From the NCBI RefSeq assembly GCF_947497005.1, contig NZ_CANMFF010000007.1, positions 186,001 through 250,000 of the forward strand: DNA of 64,000 bases, given 5' to 3'. Positions within the stretch are counted from its first letter, which is position 1; each line of letters begins with the position of its first letter. Positions 45,811 through 56,018 of this stretch are shown here, one piece after another. Both the position numbers and the translations under genes were made by a program. The notes under the pieces were generated by a model that ran no database searches, was not told the DNA's origin, and saw only the letters and a list, made by a program, of their open reading frames with translations. This DNA comes from an uncultured Ruegeria sp. (GTDB lineage Bacteria > Pseudomonadota > Alphaproteobacteria > Rhodobacterales > Rhodobacteraceae).

Positions 45811-47681
45811 CCCTTGTCGTGGAAGAAATCATAGACCTTCTGTGCCAACCCGGCCGAGATCCCGTCAACAGCCTTCAGGTCCGCGAGATTGGCCCGGCTG
45901 ACGGCCTTGGCGCTGCCGAAATGAGTCAACAGAGCACGCTTGCGCGCAGCCCCAACGCCTGGGATTTCATCCAGCGGCGTGGCCCCTATGGCCTTAGCCC
46001 GTTTCGCACGATGGGTTCCGATGGCGAACCTGTGCGCCTCGTCCCTTAAGCGTTGGATGAAGTACAACACAGGATCGTTGCGTTTCAGAGCAAAAGTGCG
46101 CTGACCGATCCGGTGAAACTCTTCCTTGCCATGATCCCGATCGACACCCTTGGCGACGCCAACCATGGGAATGTCTTCGACCCCGTGTTCGACCATAATC
46201 TCGTGCACCGCGCTCACCTGCCCTGCGCCGCCATCAATCAACAGCAAGTCAGGCCAGAGCCCCTTGTCCCGGTCCGGATCTTCCTTTTGCAGGCGCGTGA
46301 AGCGGCGATTCAGCACCTCTTTCATCATGCCGAAATCGTCACCTGGAGTCAGGTCATCGCCTCGGATATTGAACTTACGGTAGGCATTCTTCAAAAAGCC
46401 TTCGGGGCCTGCCACGATCATGCCGCCTACAGCGTTGGTGCCCTGAATGTGAGAGTTGTCGTAAACTTCGATCCGCCCCGGAGAGCCATCCAGACCAAAC
46501 GCATCGGCGACCCCGCGCAGCAGCTTGGCTTGCGTGGCGCTTTCTGACATGCGGCGCGCCAGAGACTCCCGTGCATTGCGCAAAGCGCCTGCAACCAGTT
46601 CCTGCTTTTCTCCGCGTTGTGGCACAAGAATTTCCACCTTGCGGCCAGCCTTCTCGGTCAATGCCTCATGCATAAGATCAGCGTTTTCGATAGCATCCGA
46701 AAGGATCAACTGCCGGGGCGGTTCCTTATTGTCGTAGAACTGGCCGAGAAAAGCCTCCATCGCTTCGGCAGGCGAAATATCCGGCCCGACACGCGGATAG
46801 AAATCCTTGTTGCCCCAGTTCTGGTTGGCGCGGATGAAAAACACCTGAACACAGGCCTGCCCGCTGTCCATATAAAGACCGATCACATCCGCCTCGGTCA
46901 CGCCACGCGGGTTGATACCTTGCGAAGTCTGCACTTGCGTCAACGCCCGGATACGGTCCCGCAGTCCAGCAGCACGCTCGAATTCCATAGCTTCAGAAGC
47001 GGCCATCATCTGCTCGGCCAAATCCTCCTGAACCTTGGTCGAGCGGCCCGACAGAAAGCGTTCCGCGTCCTTTACGCTTTCGCTGTATTCCTGTTCCGAG
47101 ATCAGGTCGACACACGGTCCGGAACAACGCTTGATCTGATAGAGCAGGCAAGGCCGCGTTCTACTGTCGAACATCGAATCCGAGCAGTTGCGCAGCAGAA
47201 AGGCCTTTTGCAACTGGTTAAGCGTCCTGTTCACTGCTCCGGCGCTGGCAAAGGGGCCGAAATAGGCGCCTTTTTCCTTCTTCGCCCCACGGTGTTTCTT
47301 GATCTGCGGAAAGCCATGATCCTTGGCGACCAAAATATTCGGAAAGCTTTTGTCATCCCGCAGCAGAACATTGTATTTGGGTTTGAGCTGCTTAATCAGG
47401 TTCTGCTCAAGCAACAACGCCTCGGTCTCGGTCCGGGTGGTCAGGAACATCATTGACGCGGTCGAGGCGATCATCTTTTCGATCCGCCCCGAGTGTCCCG
47501 GTCTTGTGTAATTCGACACCCGCGCCTTCAGGTTCCGCGCTTTACCGACATAAAGAACCCGGCTGTCCGCATCCAGCATGCGGTAGACGCCGGGCGAGTT
47601 GTCCAGCGTTTTTACATAGCGTTGAATGCAGGCATAGCCGGTCGGTTGAGTGTCCGGGTCTGGTTCGTGTTGGGCTGTCAT
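45807..47681 (-). CDS. uvrC: Excinuclease ABC subunit C
   Basis: A 624-residue full-length UvrC. The N-terminal GIY-YIG nuclease ([30 protein letters not shown] in pieces), the four-cysteine-like region around [18 protein letters not shown], the UvrB-binding UVR motif, the RNase H-like endonuclease with [20 protein letters not shown], and the C-terminal helix-hairpin-helix pair are present. It makes both cuts in nucleotide-excision repair. 290 bases of AT-rich DNA lie upstream. Confidence 0.96.
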   Translation of the reverse strand: MTAQHEPDPDTQPTGYACIQRYVKTLDNSPGVYRMLDADSRVLYVGKARNLKARVSNYTRPGHSGRIEKMIASTASMMFLTTRTETEALLLEQNLIKQLKPKYNVLLRDDKSFPNILVAKDHGFPQIKKHRGAKKEKGAYFGPFASAGAVNRTLNQLQKAFLLRNCSDSMFDSRTRPCLLYQIKRCSGPCVDLISEQEYSESVKDAERFLSGRSTKVQEDLAEQMMAASEAMEFERAAGLRDRIRALTQVQTSQGINPRGVTEADVIGLYMDSGQACVQVFFIRANQNWGNKDFYPRVGPDISPAEAMEAFLGQFYDNKEPPRQLILSDAIENADLMHEALTEKAGRKVEILVPQRGEKQELVAGALRNARESLARRMSESATQAKLLRGVADAFGLDGSPGRIEVYDNSHIQGTNAVGGMIVAGPEGFLKNAYRKFNIRGDDLTPGDDFGMMKEVLNRRFTRLQKEDPDRDKGLWPDLLLIDGGAGQVSAVHEIMVEHGVEDIPMVGVAKGVDRDHGKEEFHRIGQRTFALKRNDPVLYFIQRLRDEAHRFAIGTHRAKRAKAIGATPLDEIPGVGAARKRALLTHFGSAKAVSRANLADLKAVDGISAGLAQKVYDFFHDKG

Positions 47682-47971
47682 GGCTTTGAGATATGATTCT
47701 CCGTCTATCGCTGCAATCTTGAGCGGCCCAGATCAAGAGAAAACAAATCCACGGTTTCTGTGGATAAGTGTGCAGATAAGTTTTGGGGGGCTACGAATTT
47801 CCCTTGTTTCATTGCCTTTTCCTTGAGTTGCACAAAAATTGTGCACTTTGTTAAATATTTGATTTTTAATGATATTTTTTCAAGTGCTTAGCAAGTGTAT
47901 GAAAAAAAAGACATTTTTGTAACGCGCAGGTAACACAAATGAGAGCGGTGCAAAACTTGCGGCAAAATTAC
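47682..47971. other. AT-rich gene-less stretch with a DnaA-box match
   Basis: A 290-base region upstream of uvrC and downstream of the SDR gene, far richer in A+T than the rest of the window, especially 47790-47940. It holds a perfect DnaA-box sequence TGTGGATAA at 47759-47767 and an odd palindrome TGCACAAAAATTGTGCA at 47829-47845. It may be the uvrC promoter region with a regulator site, a minor DnaA-binding site, or an origin-like element. No ORF is convincing. Confidence 0.5.
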
Positions 47972-48751
47972 TTATTCTACGCCCAGGACATCCGGTGTTT
48001 TCCACCCCAGATGCTGACCACCATCCACACATAGAAGTTGTCCGGTAACTGCATGCGCATCCAGAAAATACCCAAGTGCTGCGGTAATATCAGACGGATT
48101 CGAGCCCCGCTCCAGTACCGTATTCGAACGCTGCGCCTGAAAATGTTCTTCACTTTGGCGGTGCCCCTGAATCGTCGGACCGGGGCCAATCGCGTTGACG
48201 CGGATTGTCGGAGACAATGCCTGTGCCGCCGTTCGGGTCAGCGTCCACAGGCCCATTTTTGCGATGGTGTAAGACATGAACTCGGGCGTCAGTTTGCGCA
48301 CGCGCATGTCCACCATATTGACGATCAGGCCGGTTGCCAGCGCTTCCCCAACTTTATCTGTGCCTGCAGCCAACCCCTGATCAGCCATTGCCTGCGTCAG
48401 AACAAAAGGCGCGCGCAAATTGCTGTCGAGATGACGATCCCAGCTTTGCCGGGTTGCGGTTTGGATATTGTCGTATTCAAAGATCGACGCGTTGTTTACC
48501 AGACAGGTGATCGGGCCACCCAGCGCCTCAGCTGCTTTGGGCAGCAATGCCTGGACCTGAGCCTCGTCCAGCAGGTCAGCCTGAAGTGCCACTGATTGGC
48601 GGCCTAAAGCCTGCGCCTTTGCCACAGTCTCTTGCGCAGGGCCCTCGGAGGAGGCGTAGTGCACGGCCACATCGTAACCACGACCCGCCAAATACAGAGC
48701 CATGGCCCGGCCCAGACGAATACCGGCACCGGTCACTAAAGCTCGGGTCAT
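47972..48751 (-). CDS. SDR family reductase, pteridine-reductase (FolM/PTR1) type
   Basis: A 259-residue short-chain dehydrogenase. The nucleotide motif is TGAGIRLGRA (7-16), the TGX3RXG form seen in PTR1/FolM. The usual catalytic serine is replaced by D148 (NMVDM), with Y161 and K165 in YTIAK, as in PTR1. It is therefore expected to reduce dihydropterins with NADPH; dihydrofolate or dihydromonapterin are candidates. It is the last gene of the sppA-zinc ribbon-antiporter-SDR run, 21 bases after the antiporter stop. Confidence 0.82.
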   Translation of the reverse strand: MTRALVTGAGIRLGRAMALYLAGRGYDVAVHYASSEGPAQETVAKAQALGRQSVALQADLLDEAQVQALLPKAAEALGGPITCLVNNASIFEYDNIQTATRQSWDRHLDSNLRAPFVLTQAMADQGLAAGTDKVGEALATGLIVNMVDMRVRKLTPEFMSYTIAKMGLWTLTRTAAQALSPTIRVNAIGPGPTIQGHRQSEEHFQAQRSNTVLERGSNPSDITAALGYFLDAHAVTGQLLCVDGGQHLGWKTPDVLGVE

Positions 48752-48772
48752 GCTTCACCTCGTTTTGTCAGA

Positions 48773-49738
48773 TCACACCAGCAATACGGTGACATAAAGC
48801 ACATAAAGGAAGGTCAACACCAACCCCCAGATGCGCGAGATATCCTGCTTGAAGAACACAAACGGTACCAGCAGCAGCGAAGCGCCCAGCATGACCCACA
48901 GGTCAAACCGAAGGAATTCGGGGTCGACCGGAATACGACCGAACCACGTTGCGATCCCGATGATGGCCAGAAGGTTGAACATGTTCGACCCGATCACGTT
49001 GCCAAGCGCCACATCGGCCTGCCGGCGCAGAGCCGCCATCACAGTCGTGGCCAGTTCGGGCAAGGACGTTCCAACTGCGATCAGGGTCAGGCCAATTACC
49101 GTTTCACTTACGCCATAGTTCCGCGCGATGACGGTCGCATTGTCCACCAGAAGATGGGCCCCCATCGGAAGACCCACCAACCCAAGGATCAGGTAAATCG
49201 ATACCTTCCAGTAGGGCATGTCAGGGTCAGCTTCTTCCAGACCTTCCAGTTCGTCATCATCCGCACAGGCCTCACCACAGGCCTTGCGGTGCGCTTTTGC
49301 CTCACGAAAGGCATTCGCCAGAACAAGACCCAAACCAGCCAGCAGGATCAGGCCACTGGCGAAAGTGAATGTCCCGCAAAAGGCCAGCCCGATGAACAAA
49401 ACCGTCGCCATCAACATGAAGACGTAGTTCTTGCGGCTGTCGCATTCGCTGGTGTGGATTGTAGCAAGCAGCGCAGGCAAGCCCAGAACCAGCAGGACAT
49501 TGGCCGTGTTCGATCCAACAACGTTGCCCAGCGCAATACCGGGCGCATTCTCTTTCAAAGCGCTGATCGCAATCAACAACTCGGGTGCCGATGTGCCAAA
49601 GGCTACAATTGTCAGGCTGACGATCAGGGCGGGAACGCCCAATCGCAGGCTCAGGTTCACTGCGCCACGCACCAGGGCGTCGCCTGCCAGCAACAGGATC
49701 AACAGGCCAAGACCAGACAGCAGCCAAGTGGAAATCAA
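48773..49738 (-). CDS. Calcium/sodium antiporter (CaCA family, YrbG type)
   Basis: A 321-residue exchanger with two alpha repeats: GTSAPELLIAISALKENAPGIALGNVVGSN in pieces and GTSLPELATTVMAALRRQADVALGNVIGSN. About ten helices with an acidic cytoplasmic loop (DDDELEGLEEADPD). The start is TTG 49738: AAGGAGG lies 7 bases upstream inside the zinc-ribbon gene and the TTGA overlaps that gene's stop. Calcium/cation exchange across the inner membrane is expected. Confidence 0.9.
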   Translation of the reverse strand: MISTWLLSGLGLLILLLAGDALVRGAVNLSLRLGVPALIVSLTIVAFGTSAPELLIAISALKENAPGIALGNVVGSNTANVLLVLGLPALLATIHTSECDSRKNYVFMLMATVLFIGLAFCGTFTFASGLILLAGLGLVLANAFREAKAHRKACGEACADDDELEGLEEADPDMPYWKVSIYLILGLVGLPMGAHLLVDNATVIARNYGVSETVIGLTLIAVGTSLPELATTVMAALRRQADVALGNVIGSNMFNLLAIIGIATWFGRIPVDPEFLRFDLWVMLGASLLLVPFVFFKQDISRIWGLVLTFLYVLYVTVLLV

Positions 49739-49905
49739 GTCCGGCCTCCTTTTTCACAGGCGCAGGGGCCTTTGCCGATGCGAAACCGCCCGCAGCGCGG
49801 GCACTTGGCCGAACTCAGTTTCTTTTGCCCCGGAAAGCGAAGCTTGCCGAACATCGCCAAAACGCCCATGCCGATCAGGAAAAGTGTGACAGCTTTGATG
49901 ATCAC
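49735..49905 (-). CDS. Small membrane-anchored zinc-ribbon protein
   Basis: A 56-residue protein read from GTG 49905. One N-terminal membrane helix (VTLFLIGMGVLAMFG, about 6-20) is followed by a basic stretch and a zinc-ribbon-like cysteine set: CPRC at 35-38 and CAC at 48-50. It begins one base after the sppA stop and its stop overlaps the antiporter start by 4 bases, so it is part of the operon. The function is unknown; position suggests a role with the antiporter or protease. Confidence 0.72.
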   Translation of the reverse strand: MIIKAVTLFLIGMGVLAMFGKLRFPGQKKLSSAKCPRCGRFRIGKGPCACEKGGRT

Positions 49906-49906
49906 G

Positions 49907-50704
49907 TCACAAACCGAAACGCGCGTAGGCTGCCCGCTCCTCTAGCCCAGCGATTGCATCCTGCGCCAGACTGGCCCCAAAGCGTGACCAGATCGGTTTG
50001 CGCACGCCGTACCGGCGGAATTTGACCTTGTCGCCAAATCGCTCCTGCATCTTGGGCTTTAGATGGGCGATACCATCAATCAGGCCCAGCTCCTGCGCAC
50101 GACGCGCCAGCCAGACTTCACCCGTGAACAAATCGGCGTTGTGATCCAGCTTGTCACCCCGGCGGGCTTTGACGTGATCAATGAAATTCTCGTGGATGTC
50201 GCCCAACAGCCCTTGCAGGCGCGCCACGTCCTCTTTCTTTTCAGGCGAGAAGGGATCCAGCATCGATTTCGATTTGCCAGCCGTATGTACCCGCCGTTCA
50301 AACCCCTGCCGCGCCAGAAACACGTGCGCGCCGAACCCGGCCGAGATAACACCAATCGACCCTAGAACCGAGCTTTCGTCGGCCCATATCTCATCCGCGG
50401 CAGCTGCCAGCCAATAGCCGCCAGACGCCGCGACATCTTCAACAAAGCCAATCACGGGCACGTCCAGTTCATCCGACAAACGCCGGATTCGGGCACCGAT
50501 CAGAGAGCTTTGCACAGGCGACCCGCCCGGCGAGTTGATCTCGAGCGCGACGGCTACAGGCTTTCCCTTGCGAAAGGCCTTCTCAAGAACCGGGGCCAGA
50601 GCCGTGTCATTCAACGACCCCCGCCCGGCCATACCAATGGCGCCGGACAGACGGACGATAGCCACACAGGGGGGTTTTTTGACAAACGGCAGGCTGAGCT
50701 TCAT
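49907..50704 (-). CDS. sppA: S49 family signal-peptide-peptidase-like protease
   Basis: A 265-residue SppA-short/SohB-type serine protease. The nucleophile is S94 in AASGGYW and the lysine of the dyad is probably K146 (GKSKSM). INSPGGS (57-62) is the conserved binding loop. No clear signal peptide or helix at the N-terminus, so it may act in the cytoplasm or as a peripheral membrane protein. ATG 50704 (MKLSLPFV) is chosen over 50740. It heads the zinc ribbon-antiporter-SDR run. Confidence 0.86.
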   Translation of the reverse strand: MKLSLPFVKKPPCVAIVRLSGAIGMAGRGSLNDTALAPVLEKAFRKGKPVAVALEINSPGGSPVQSSLIGARIRRLSDELDVPVIGFVEDVAASGGYWLAAAADEIWADESSVLGSIGVISAGFGAHVFLARQGFERRVHTAGKSKSMLDPFSPEKKEDVARLQGLLGDIHENFIDHVKARRGDKLDHNADLFTGEVWLARRAQELGLIDGIAHLKPKMQERFGDKVKFRRYGVRKPIWSRFGASLAQDAIAGLEERAAYARFGL

Positions 50705-50818
50705 GGGTGCCGATGTAGAGTGCCCCCAACTCGTAAACAAGGGACTCTGCGGGCCTTAAACGCGACGTGAACCAAATTCCCACACTCGATGGGCAAAAAT
50801 GCAACGCCTTGGCGGAGG

Positions 50819-51580
50819 TTAGCTGCGAATGCGCCAGCCGGTTTTGAAGATCCAGCCGATGACCGCAAGACAGGTCCCCGTAAAGGCAATAATGGCCAGC
50901 AGACTGAATACAACAGGTACATCCGACAACCCGTAGAACGACCAGCGGAACCCTGAAATCAGGTAGACCACGGGATTGAACAACGTGATGGTCTGCCACA
51001 GTGGCGGCAGCATCGAGATCGAATAAAATGTTCCTCCAAGGAAGATCAGCGGCGTGACAATAAGCTGTGGCACCAGTGACATCTGCTCGAAATTGCTGGC
51101 CCAGATGCCGATGATGAAGCCCAAGAGGGAAAAGCTGAGACAGGACAGGATCAGAAACGCCGCCATGGCAAAGGGATGCTCGATCCGAAGGTCCACGAAA
51201 AACGTCGCGGTGGCCAGTATCACCAGCCCCACGAAAAGGGCCTTGGTCGCCGCCGCGCCGACATATCCGATCACGATCTCGATAAAATTCACCGGTGCGG
51301 ACAGTAATTCGTAGATGGTGCCCAGAAACTTGGGGAAATAGATGCCGAAAGATGCGTTCGAGATCGACAGCATCACGACAGACAGCATAATCAACCCCGG
51401 CACAATGAACGCACCGTAGGAAACGCCTTCGACCTCCTGGATGCGGCTTCCGATAGCTGTTCCAAACACCACGAAGTAGAGCGAAGTAGACAGAACCGGC
51501 GACAGAAAGCTCTGCGCCAGAGTGCGGAAGAACCGGGCCATTTCGAACCGGTAGATGGCAGCAATTGCGGTCCAGTTCAT
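50819..51580 (-). CDS. ABC-2 type transporter permease
   Basis: A 253-residue permease with six helices in the ABC-2 pattern ([25 protein letters not shown] in pieces; [20 protein letters not shown]). It pairs with the ATPase gene, whose stop its ATGA overlaps. The DrrB/YadH-like type exports drugs, lipids or polysaccharide parts; the substrate is unknown. Confidence 0.92.
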   Translation of the reverse strand: MNWTAIAAIYRFEMARFFRTLAQSFLSPVLSTSLYFVVFGTAIGSRIQEVEGVSYGAFIVPGLIMLSVVMLSISNASFGIYFPKFLGTIYELLSAPVNFIEIVIGYVGAAATKALFVGLVILATATFFVDLRIEHPFAMAAFLILSCLSFSLLGFIIGIWASNFEQMSLVPQLIVTPLIFLGGTFYSISMLPPLWQTITLFNPVVYLISGFRWSFYGLSDVPVVFSLLAIIAFTGTCLAVIGWIFKTGWRIRS

Positions 51581-52506
51581 GCGGCCTCTCCGGATACCAG
51601 ATTGACGAAAATCTCTTCCAGGCTCGATTGCCTTGTTTGCACGTCGCGCAAGAACAGCCCGGCCTGCGACACGTCATTCAGCAGCGATGTGATACCCGTT
51701 CGGTCTGCATGCGTATCGTAGGTGTAGATCAGGGAATCGCCGGCACCGTTCAGAGTCAGATTGTGGATGGCCAGACTGTCTGGAATCCGGGCGATGGGTT
51801 CGGTCAACATGACCTCGATCTGCTTTTTACCCATCTGCGCCATAAGCGTGTCTTTGTCCTGCACCAGCAAAAGCTCGCCCTTGTCGATGACACCGACACG
51901 ATCCGCGATGGCTTCGGCTTCTTCGATGTAATGCGTGGTCAGAATGATGGTAACACCGTCCCGTTTCAGTTCGGCCACGATCTCCCACATGTCCTTACGC
52001 AGCTCGACATCCACACCTGCGGTCGGTTCGTCCAGAAAAAGCACCCGAGGTTCATGGGCCAACGCTTTTGCAATCAGCACTCTACGCTTCATGCCGCCGG
52101 ACAATTCCTTAATCGCGTTTTTGCGTTTTTCCCAAAGGGACAGTTTGCGCAGAATGTCTTCGATCCGGGCATTATCCTTACCAAGTCCGAACAGACCTCG
52201 GGACAATCGAACCGTGTTCCAGACTTTTTCAAAAGGTTCCAGCGCGATTTCTTGCGGCACAAGTCCGATCATCCTGCGCGCTGCGCGATAGTCGGACTGA
52301 ATATCGTGTCCTCCGACGGTAACTGCGCCGGACGTCGGGGTTGTTATCCCGCAGATCGTGGTAATCAAGGTTGTTTTTCCAGCGCCATTGGGTCCCAGAA
52401 GCGCAAGTATCTCGCCCTCTTCAATATCCAGAGACACGCCTTTCAGCGCCTCGAACCCATCGGCGTAAGACTTGCGAAGATCTCTGATGGACAAAATGGT
52501 CGTCAT
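51577..52506 (-). CDS. ABC transporter ATP-binding protein
   Basis: A 309-residue ATPase. Walker [10 protein letters not shown], signature [15 protein letters not shown] and Walker [13 protein letters not shown] are intact, followed by a C-terminal domain of about 80 residues as in DrrA/CcmA-like exporters. It powers the overlapping permease. 166 bases separate it from the divergent racemase gene. Confidence 0.94.
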   Translation of the reverse strand: MTTILSIRDLRKSYADGFEALKGVSLDIEEGEILALLGPNGAGKTTLITTICGITTPTSGAVTVGGHDIQSDYRAARRMIGLVPQEIALEPFEKVWNTVRLSRGLFGLGKDNARIEDILRKLSLWEKRKNAIKELSGGMKRRVLIAKALAHEPRVLFLDEPTAGVDVELRKDMWEIVAELKRDGVTIILTTHYIEEAEAIADRVGVIDKGELLLVQDKDTLMAQMGKKQIEVMLTEPIARIPDSLAIHNLTLNGAGDSLIYTYDTHADRTGITSLLNDVSQAGLFLRDVQTRQSSLEEIFVNLVSGEAA

Positions 52507-52672
52507 ATTTGTTCCCTATTCTGACCGAGACCCTATCGCGCAGGACCAGTGTGTAACAGGTCAATTTCGCACAGCAAGCTGCGCATTTTTCAAAGGGTGT
52601 CGGTCCTCTGCTCGAATCCGCCTTGCAATCCATCAACCGACCCGCAAACTCTACCCGCAACGGAGGGCGCTG

Positions 52673-53761
52673 ATGCTGAACGGAATACGTGTTGTCGAAA
52701 TCGAAGGGCTCGGACCCGGCCCATTTGCCGCCATGCAACTTGCAGATATGGGCGCCGACGTCATAACCATCCATCGCAAAGGCGGTACTGCAACGCCAGG
52801 TATGCCGGAACGCTCGCTTCTGGACCGAGGTAAACGATCCATCGCACTTGATCTGAAAGTTGCCGATGATCTGGGTACCGCCCGCCGCCTGATTGATACA
52901 GCCGATGCTCTGATCGAAGGCTTCCGCCCCGGCGTGATGGAGAAGCTGGGCCTTGGTCCGGATCTTTGCCTGTCCCGCAACCCAAAACTGATTTACGGGC
53001 GTATGACAGGCTGGGGGCAGGATAGCCCATTAGCTGACACAGCAGGGCATGACCTGAACTATATCGCCTTGTCCGGTGCGCTCTGGTACGCTTCTCACCC
53101 GGATCAGCCGCCTCAAACCCCGGCAACCCTTGTGGGCGATATTGGCGGAGGGGCGATGTATCTTGTCGCAGGCATTCTTGCCGGGATGATCAAAGCGCAA
53201 AGAACTGGCCAGGGTACAATTGTCGACGCCGCAATCTATGACGGTTCAGCCCATATGATGAACCTTCTCATGACTATGCGCCAAACCGGTAACCTGTCCG
53301 ACACACGGGGCCATAGCCTTTTGGACGGCCCACATTGGAGCCGCACATATGCTTGCGCCGATGGCGGTTTCGTCACGGTTCAATGCCTCGAACCCAAATT
53401 CTACGCGCAGTTTCTGAACGTGCTGGGCCTCGCAGACGATACGGACTTCCATCAGCAATTAAACCGTACCCTCTGGCCTTCTCTTACACGCCGCCTGACC
53501 GACATATTCAAAAGCAAGTCTCGCGATCACTGGGACGCAATGTTTCTCGGATCCGATGCCTGCGTCGCTCCTGTTCTCAGCCCGGAGGAGGCGCAATCCC
53601 ACCCTATGAACACACATCGAAACAACTGGCAGTATGTCGACGGCACTCTCCAGTCCGCCGCCGCTCCGCGGTTTTCAAATCGTGATTGGAGCCCAAAACC
53701 CAGCCCGACGCGCGGACAGCACACCGAAGACATCCTCGCCGAACTCGACAGCCGACCCTGA
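52673..53761 (+). CDS. Alpha-methylacyl-CoA racemase (CaiB/BaiF family)
   Basis: A 362-residue CoA-transferase-fold racemase. H126 (AGHDLNY) and D156 (VGDIGGG) fall at the catalytic positions known for the mycobacterial racemase MCR. Length also fits. It should interconvert 2R and 2S methyl-branched acyl-CoA esters, feeding beta-oxidation. CGGAGGG before ATG 52673 sets the start. A terminator at 53817 follows. Confidence 0.87.
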   Translation: MLNGIRVVEIEGLGPGPFAAMQLADMGADVITIHRKGGTATPGMPERSLLDRGKRSIALDLKVADDLGTARRLIDTADALIEGFRPGVMEKLGLGPDLCLSRNPKLIYGRMTGWGQDSPLADTAGHDLNYIALSGALWYASHPDQPPQTPATLVGDIGGGAMYLVAGILAGMIKAQRTGQGTIVDAAIYDGSAHMMNLLMTMRQTGNLSDTRGHSLLDGPHWSRTYACADGGFVTVQCLEPKFYAQFLNVLGLADDTDFHQQLNRTLWPSLTRRLTDIFKSKSRDHWDAMFLGSDACVAPVLSPEEAQSHPMNTHRNNWQYVDGTLQSAAAPRFSNRDWSPKPSPTRGQHTEDILAELDSRP

Positions 53762-53816
53762 TCCGCTCTTCATCTGGCCAAAAAAACCTCGGGGTTTGAA
53801 TTGGCCGCAGGCCAAG

Positions 53817-53836
53817 AAAGGGGCTGGCCCCTTTTT
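53817..53836. terminator. Bidirectional terminator between racemase and hemE
   Basis: AAAGGGG (53817-53823) pairs with CCCCTTT (53828-53834) around CTGG, followed by TT. The reverse strand also has a T-run. A smaller hairpin (AAACC/GGTTT) lies about 30 bases before it. It suits the two converging stops. Confidence 0.75.
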
Positions 53837-53842
53837 GCTTGC

Positions 53843-54877
53843 TTAGCGCCCGCGCACCGTGTCGATCATCAACTGTACATTTTCCGGATCCGCATCCGGC
53901 GTGATCCCATGCCCAAGATTGAAGATGTGCGGTCCCTTGGAAAACGCCTCAACGATCTGCCGCGTTTCATCAACCAGCGCCTGCCCGCCCGTCACCATAT
54001 GAGATGAAGCCAGATTGCCCTGCACGCAGCCATCAACCTGCACATGCTCGGCCGCCCAGGCAGGCAACACCGAATTGTCCAGCGCCACACAATCCACGTC
54101 GGTCTTCTTTGCGAACCCGATATACCCTTCACCTGCTTCACGCGGGAAACCGATTACCGGGACGCCCGGATGGCGGTCTTTGATGGCCTGAGTGATCACA
54201 CGGCACGGCTCAAGCGAATACTTAAGGAACGCATCGCCTTTCAGAGAACCGGCCCAACTGTCAAAGATCTTGACCACCTCGGCCCCGGCGTCGATTTGCG
54301 CAGACAGATACTCAATCGTTGCCGCAGTGATGCGATCCAGAAGCGCCTCGAAAAGGGCTGTATTGCCTTCACGCAATGCATGAGCTGGTCCCTGATCCGG
54401 CGTGCCACGCCCGGCGATCATATAGGTGGCCACTGTCCACGGAGCACCCGCGAATCCGATCAAAGTGGTCTCCGATGGCAATTCCCGCGACAAAATACGC
54501 ACAGTTTCATAGACGGGCGACAATGTCTCATGAATTGCGTCAACCTGTTTCAAGGCTTCAAACTCGGATTGCTGCGTAATGGTCGAAAGCCGCGGGCCTT
54601 CGCCGGTCACAAACCAAAGATCCGCCCCCAACGCCTGCGGAATCAGCAAGATATCGGCAAACAGGATCGCGGCATCAAACCCATAGCGCCGGATCGGCTG
54701 CAACGTCACTTCTGCCGCCAGTTCCGGATTATAGCACAGCGACAGGAAATCCCCGGCTTGGGCACGAGTGGCCCGGTACTCCGGCAGATACCGGCCCGCC
54801 TGACGCATCATCCAGATCGGCGGCACATCCTGTACCTCACCCGCCAGCGCACGCAGCAGTTTCTTTGTCTCGGCCAT
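53843..54877 (-). CDS. hemE: Uroporphyrinogen decarboxylase
   Basis: A 344-residue Hem[22 protein letters not shown] in pieces is the substrate-binding signature, with [12 protein letters not shown] and FDSWAGSL following. It decarboxylates uroporphyrinogen III to coproporphyrinogen III in haem synthesis. ATG 54877 (MAETKK) is preferred; ATG 54892 is also in frame. It is divergent from hemC with 106 bases between them, a common pairing. Confidence 0.96.
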   Translation of the reverse strand: MAETKKLLRALAGEVQDVPPIWMMRQAGRYLPEYRATRAQAGDFLSLCYNPELAAEVTLQPIRRYGFDAAILFADILLIPQALGADLWFVTGEGPRLSTITQQSEFEALKQVDAIHETLSPVYETVRILSRELPSETTLIGFAGAPWTVATYMIAGRGTPDQGPAHALREGNTALFEALLDRITAATIEYLSAQIDAGAEVVKIFDSWAGSLKGDAFLKYSLEPCRVITQAIKDRHPGVPVIGFPREAGEGYIGFAKKTDVDCVALDNSVLPAWAAEHVQVDGCVQGNLASSHMVTGGQALVDETRQIVEAFSKGPHIFNLGHGITPDADPENVQLMIDTVRGR

Positions 54878-54983
54878 ATTCGCCCCCAGCATTCCGGTTT
54901 TGGCAACGGGTCGTCCTTCGGCGGCAATTTGTCAAGCTCAGCCCCCATTGTCAGGGCAATGTGACGCGACTAAAGCTGTGCAC

Positions 54984-55949
54984 ATGACTTTGAACCTGCC
55001 CACCCCCGCATCGCCCCTTAAAATCGGCACCCGTGGTTCGCCACTGGCTCTGGCTCAGGCCTATGAAACGCGCCAGCGCCTGAGTGATGCTTTTGATCTG
55101 CCGCAGGATGCGTTCGAAATCGTAGTGATCAAGACGACCGGCGATAATCGCGCCATGATCGATGCGGATCGTCCGCTGAAGGAAATTGGCAACAAGGGCC
55201 TGTTCACCAAAGAAATCGAAGAGGCGATGCTGCGTGCCGAGATCGACATCGCGGTGCATTCAACAAAGGACATGCCCGTAGAACAACCCGAAGGGCTGGT
55301 TCTGGACACGTTCCTGCCGCGCGAAGACGTACGTGACGCTTTTATCTCTCCGCGGCTGGGCTCGATCCACGACCTGCCAGAAGGGGCTGTGGTAGGCACC
55401 TCGTCTTTGCGGCGGCGCGCGCAGCTGTTAAGCCGGCGACCCGATCTGGAAGTGGTCGAGTTTCGCGGCAATGTGCAGACACGGCTGAAAAAGCTGGAAG
55501 ACGGGGTTGCGGATTGCACCTTTCTTGCGATGGCGGGTATTCGCCGTCTGGGGATGGATGACATTCCGGCCAGTGCCATCTCGCCCGACGACATGCTGCC
55601 TGCAATCGCGCAGGGCACCATCGGTATCGAACGACGTGGCGACGACATGCGCGCAGCGGAAATGCTTGAAGCGATCCATCACATGGAAACCGGTCAGCGC
55701 CTGTCCACGGAACGCACCCTGTTGGCTGCGCTGGACGGATCATGCGAAACGCCGATTGCAGGTCTGGCAGAGTTGGGCGGTACCTCTCTCAGACTGCGTG
55801 GCGAGGTTCTGCGCCCTGACGGGACAGAAACTGCACGCGGTGATATGACCGGGACTGTCGAAGATGGGCCTGAGATGGCGCGCGTGATGGCAGCAGAACT
55901 GCTGGAACAAGCAGGCCCTGACCTATTCGATTGGAAAAATTCAAAATAA
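54984..55949 (+). CDS. hemC: Hydroxymethylbilane synthase
   Basis: A 321-residue porphobilinogen deaminase. KIGTRGSPLALAQA, VHSTKDMP, GTSSLRRRAQL and the dipyrromethane-cofactor cysteine C254 (ALDGSCETP) are intact. It joins four porphobilinogens. ATG 54984 (MTLNLPTP) fits the family start; the frame upstream to 54900 overlaps the hemE region and was rejected. Followed by an inverted-repeat element and a terminator. Confidence 0.96.
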   Translation: MTLNLPTPASPLKIGTRGSPLALAQAYETRQRLSDAFDLPQDAFEIVVIKTTGDNRAMIDADRPLKEIGNKGLFTKEIEEAMLRAEIDIAVHSTKDMPVEQPEGLVLDTFLPREDVRDAFISPRLGSIHDLPEGAVVGTSSLRRRAQLLSRRPDLEVVEFRGNVQTRLKKLEDGVADCTFLAMAGIRRLGMDDIPASAISPDDMLPAIAQGTIGIERRGDDMRAAEMLEAIHHMETGQRLSTERTLLAALDGSCETPIAGLAELGGTSLRLRGEVLRPDGTETARGDMTGTVEDGPEMARVMAAELLEQAGPDLFDWKNSK

Positions 55950-56018
55950 ATTTGCTCAGTGTGAACTCGGTCACTGAAGATAGTCCTTCAGTCAGGCATT
56001 AAAATGACATACCGAAGA

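Noticed and set aside
50607..51677. A 356-codon minus-strand frame over the ABC permease
   Set aside because: It is an out-of-frame shadow of the permease; the permease frame has membrane helices and an overlap with the ATPase gene.
54878..54983. hemE-adjacent origin of replication, as in Caulobacter
   Set aside because: The 106-base hemE-hemC region is GC-rich and has no DnaA-box match or AT-rich stretch.
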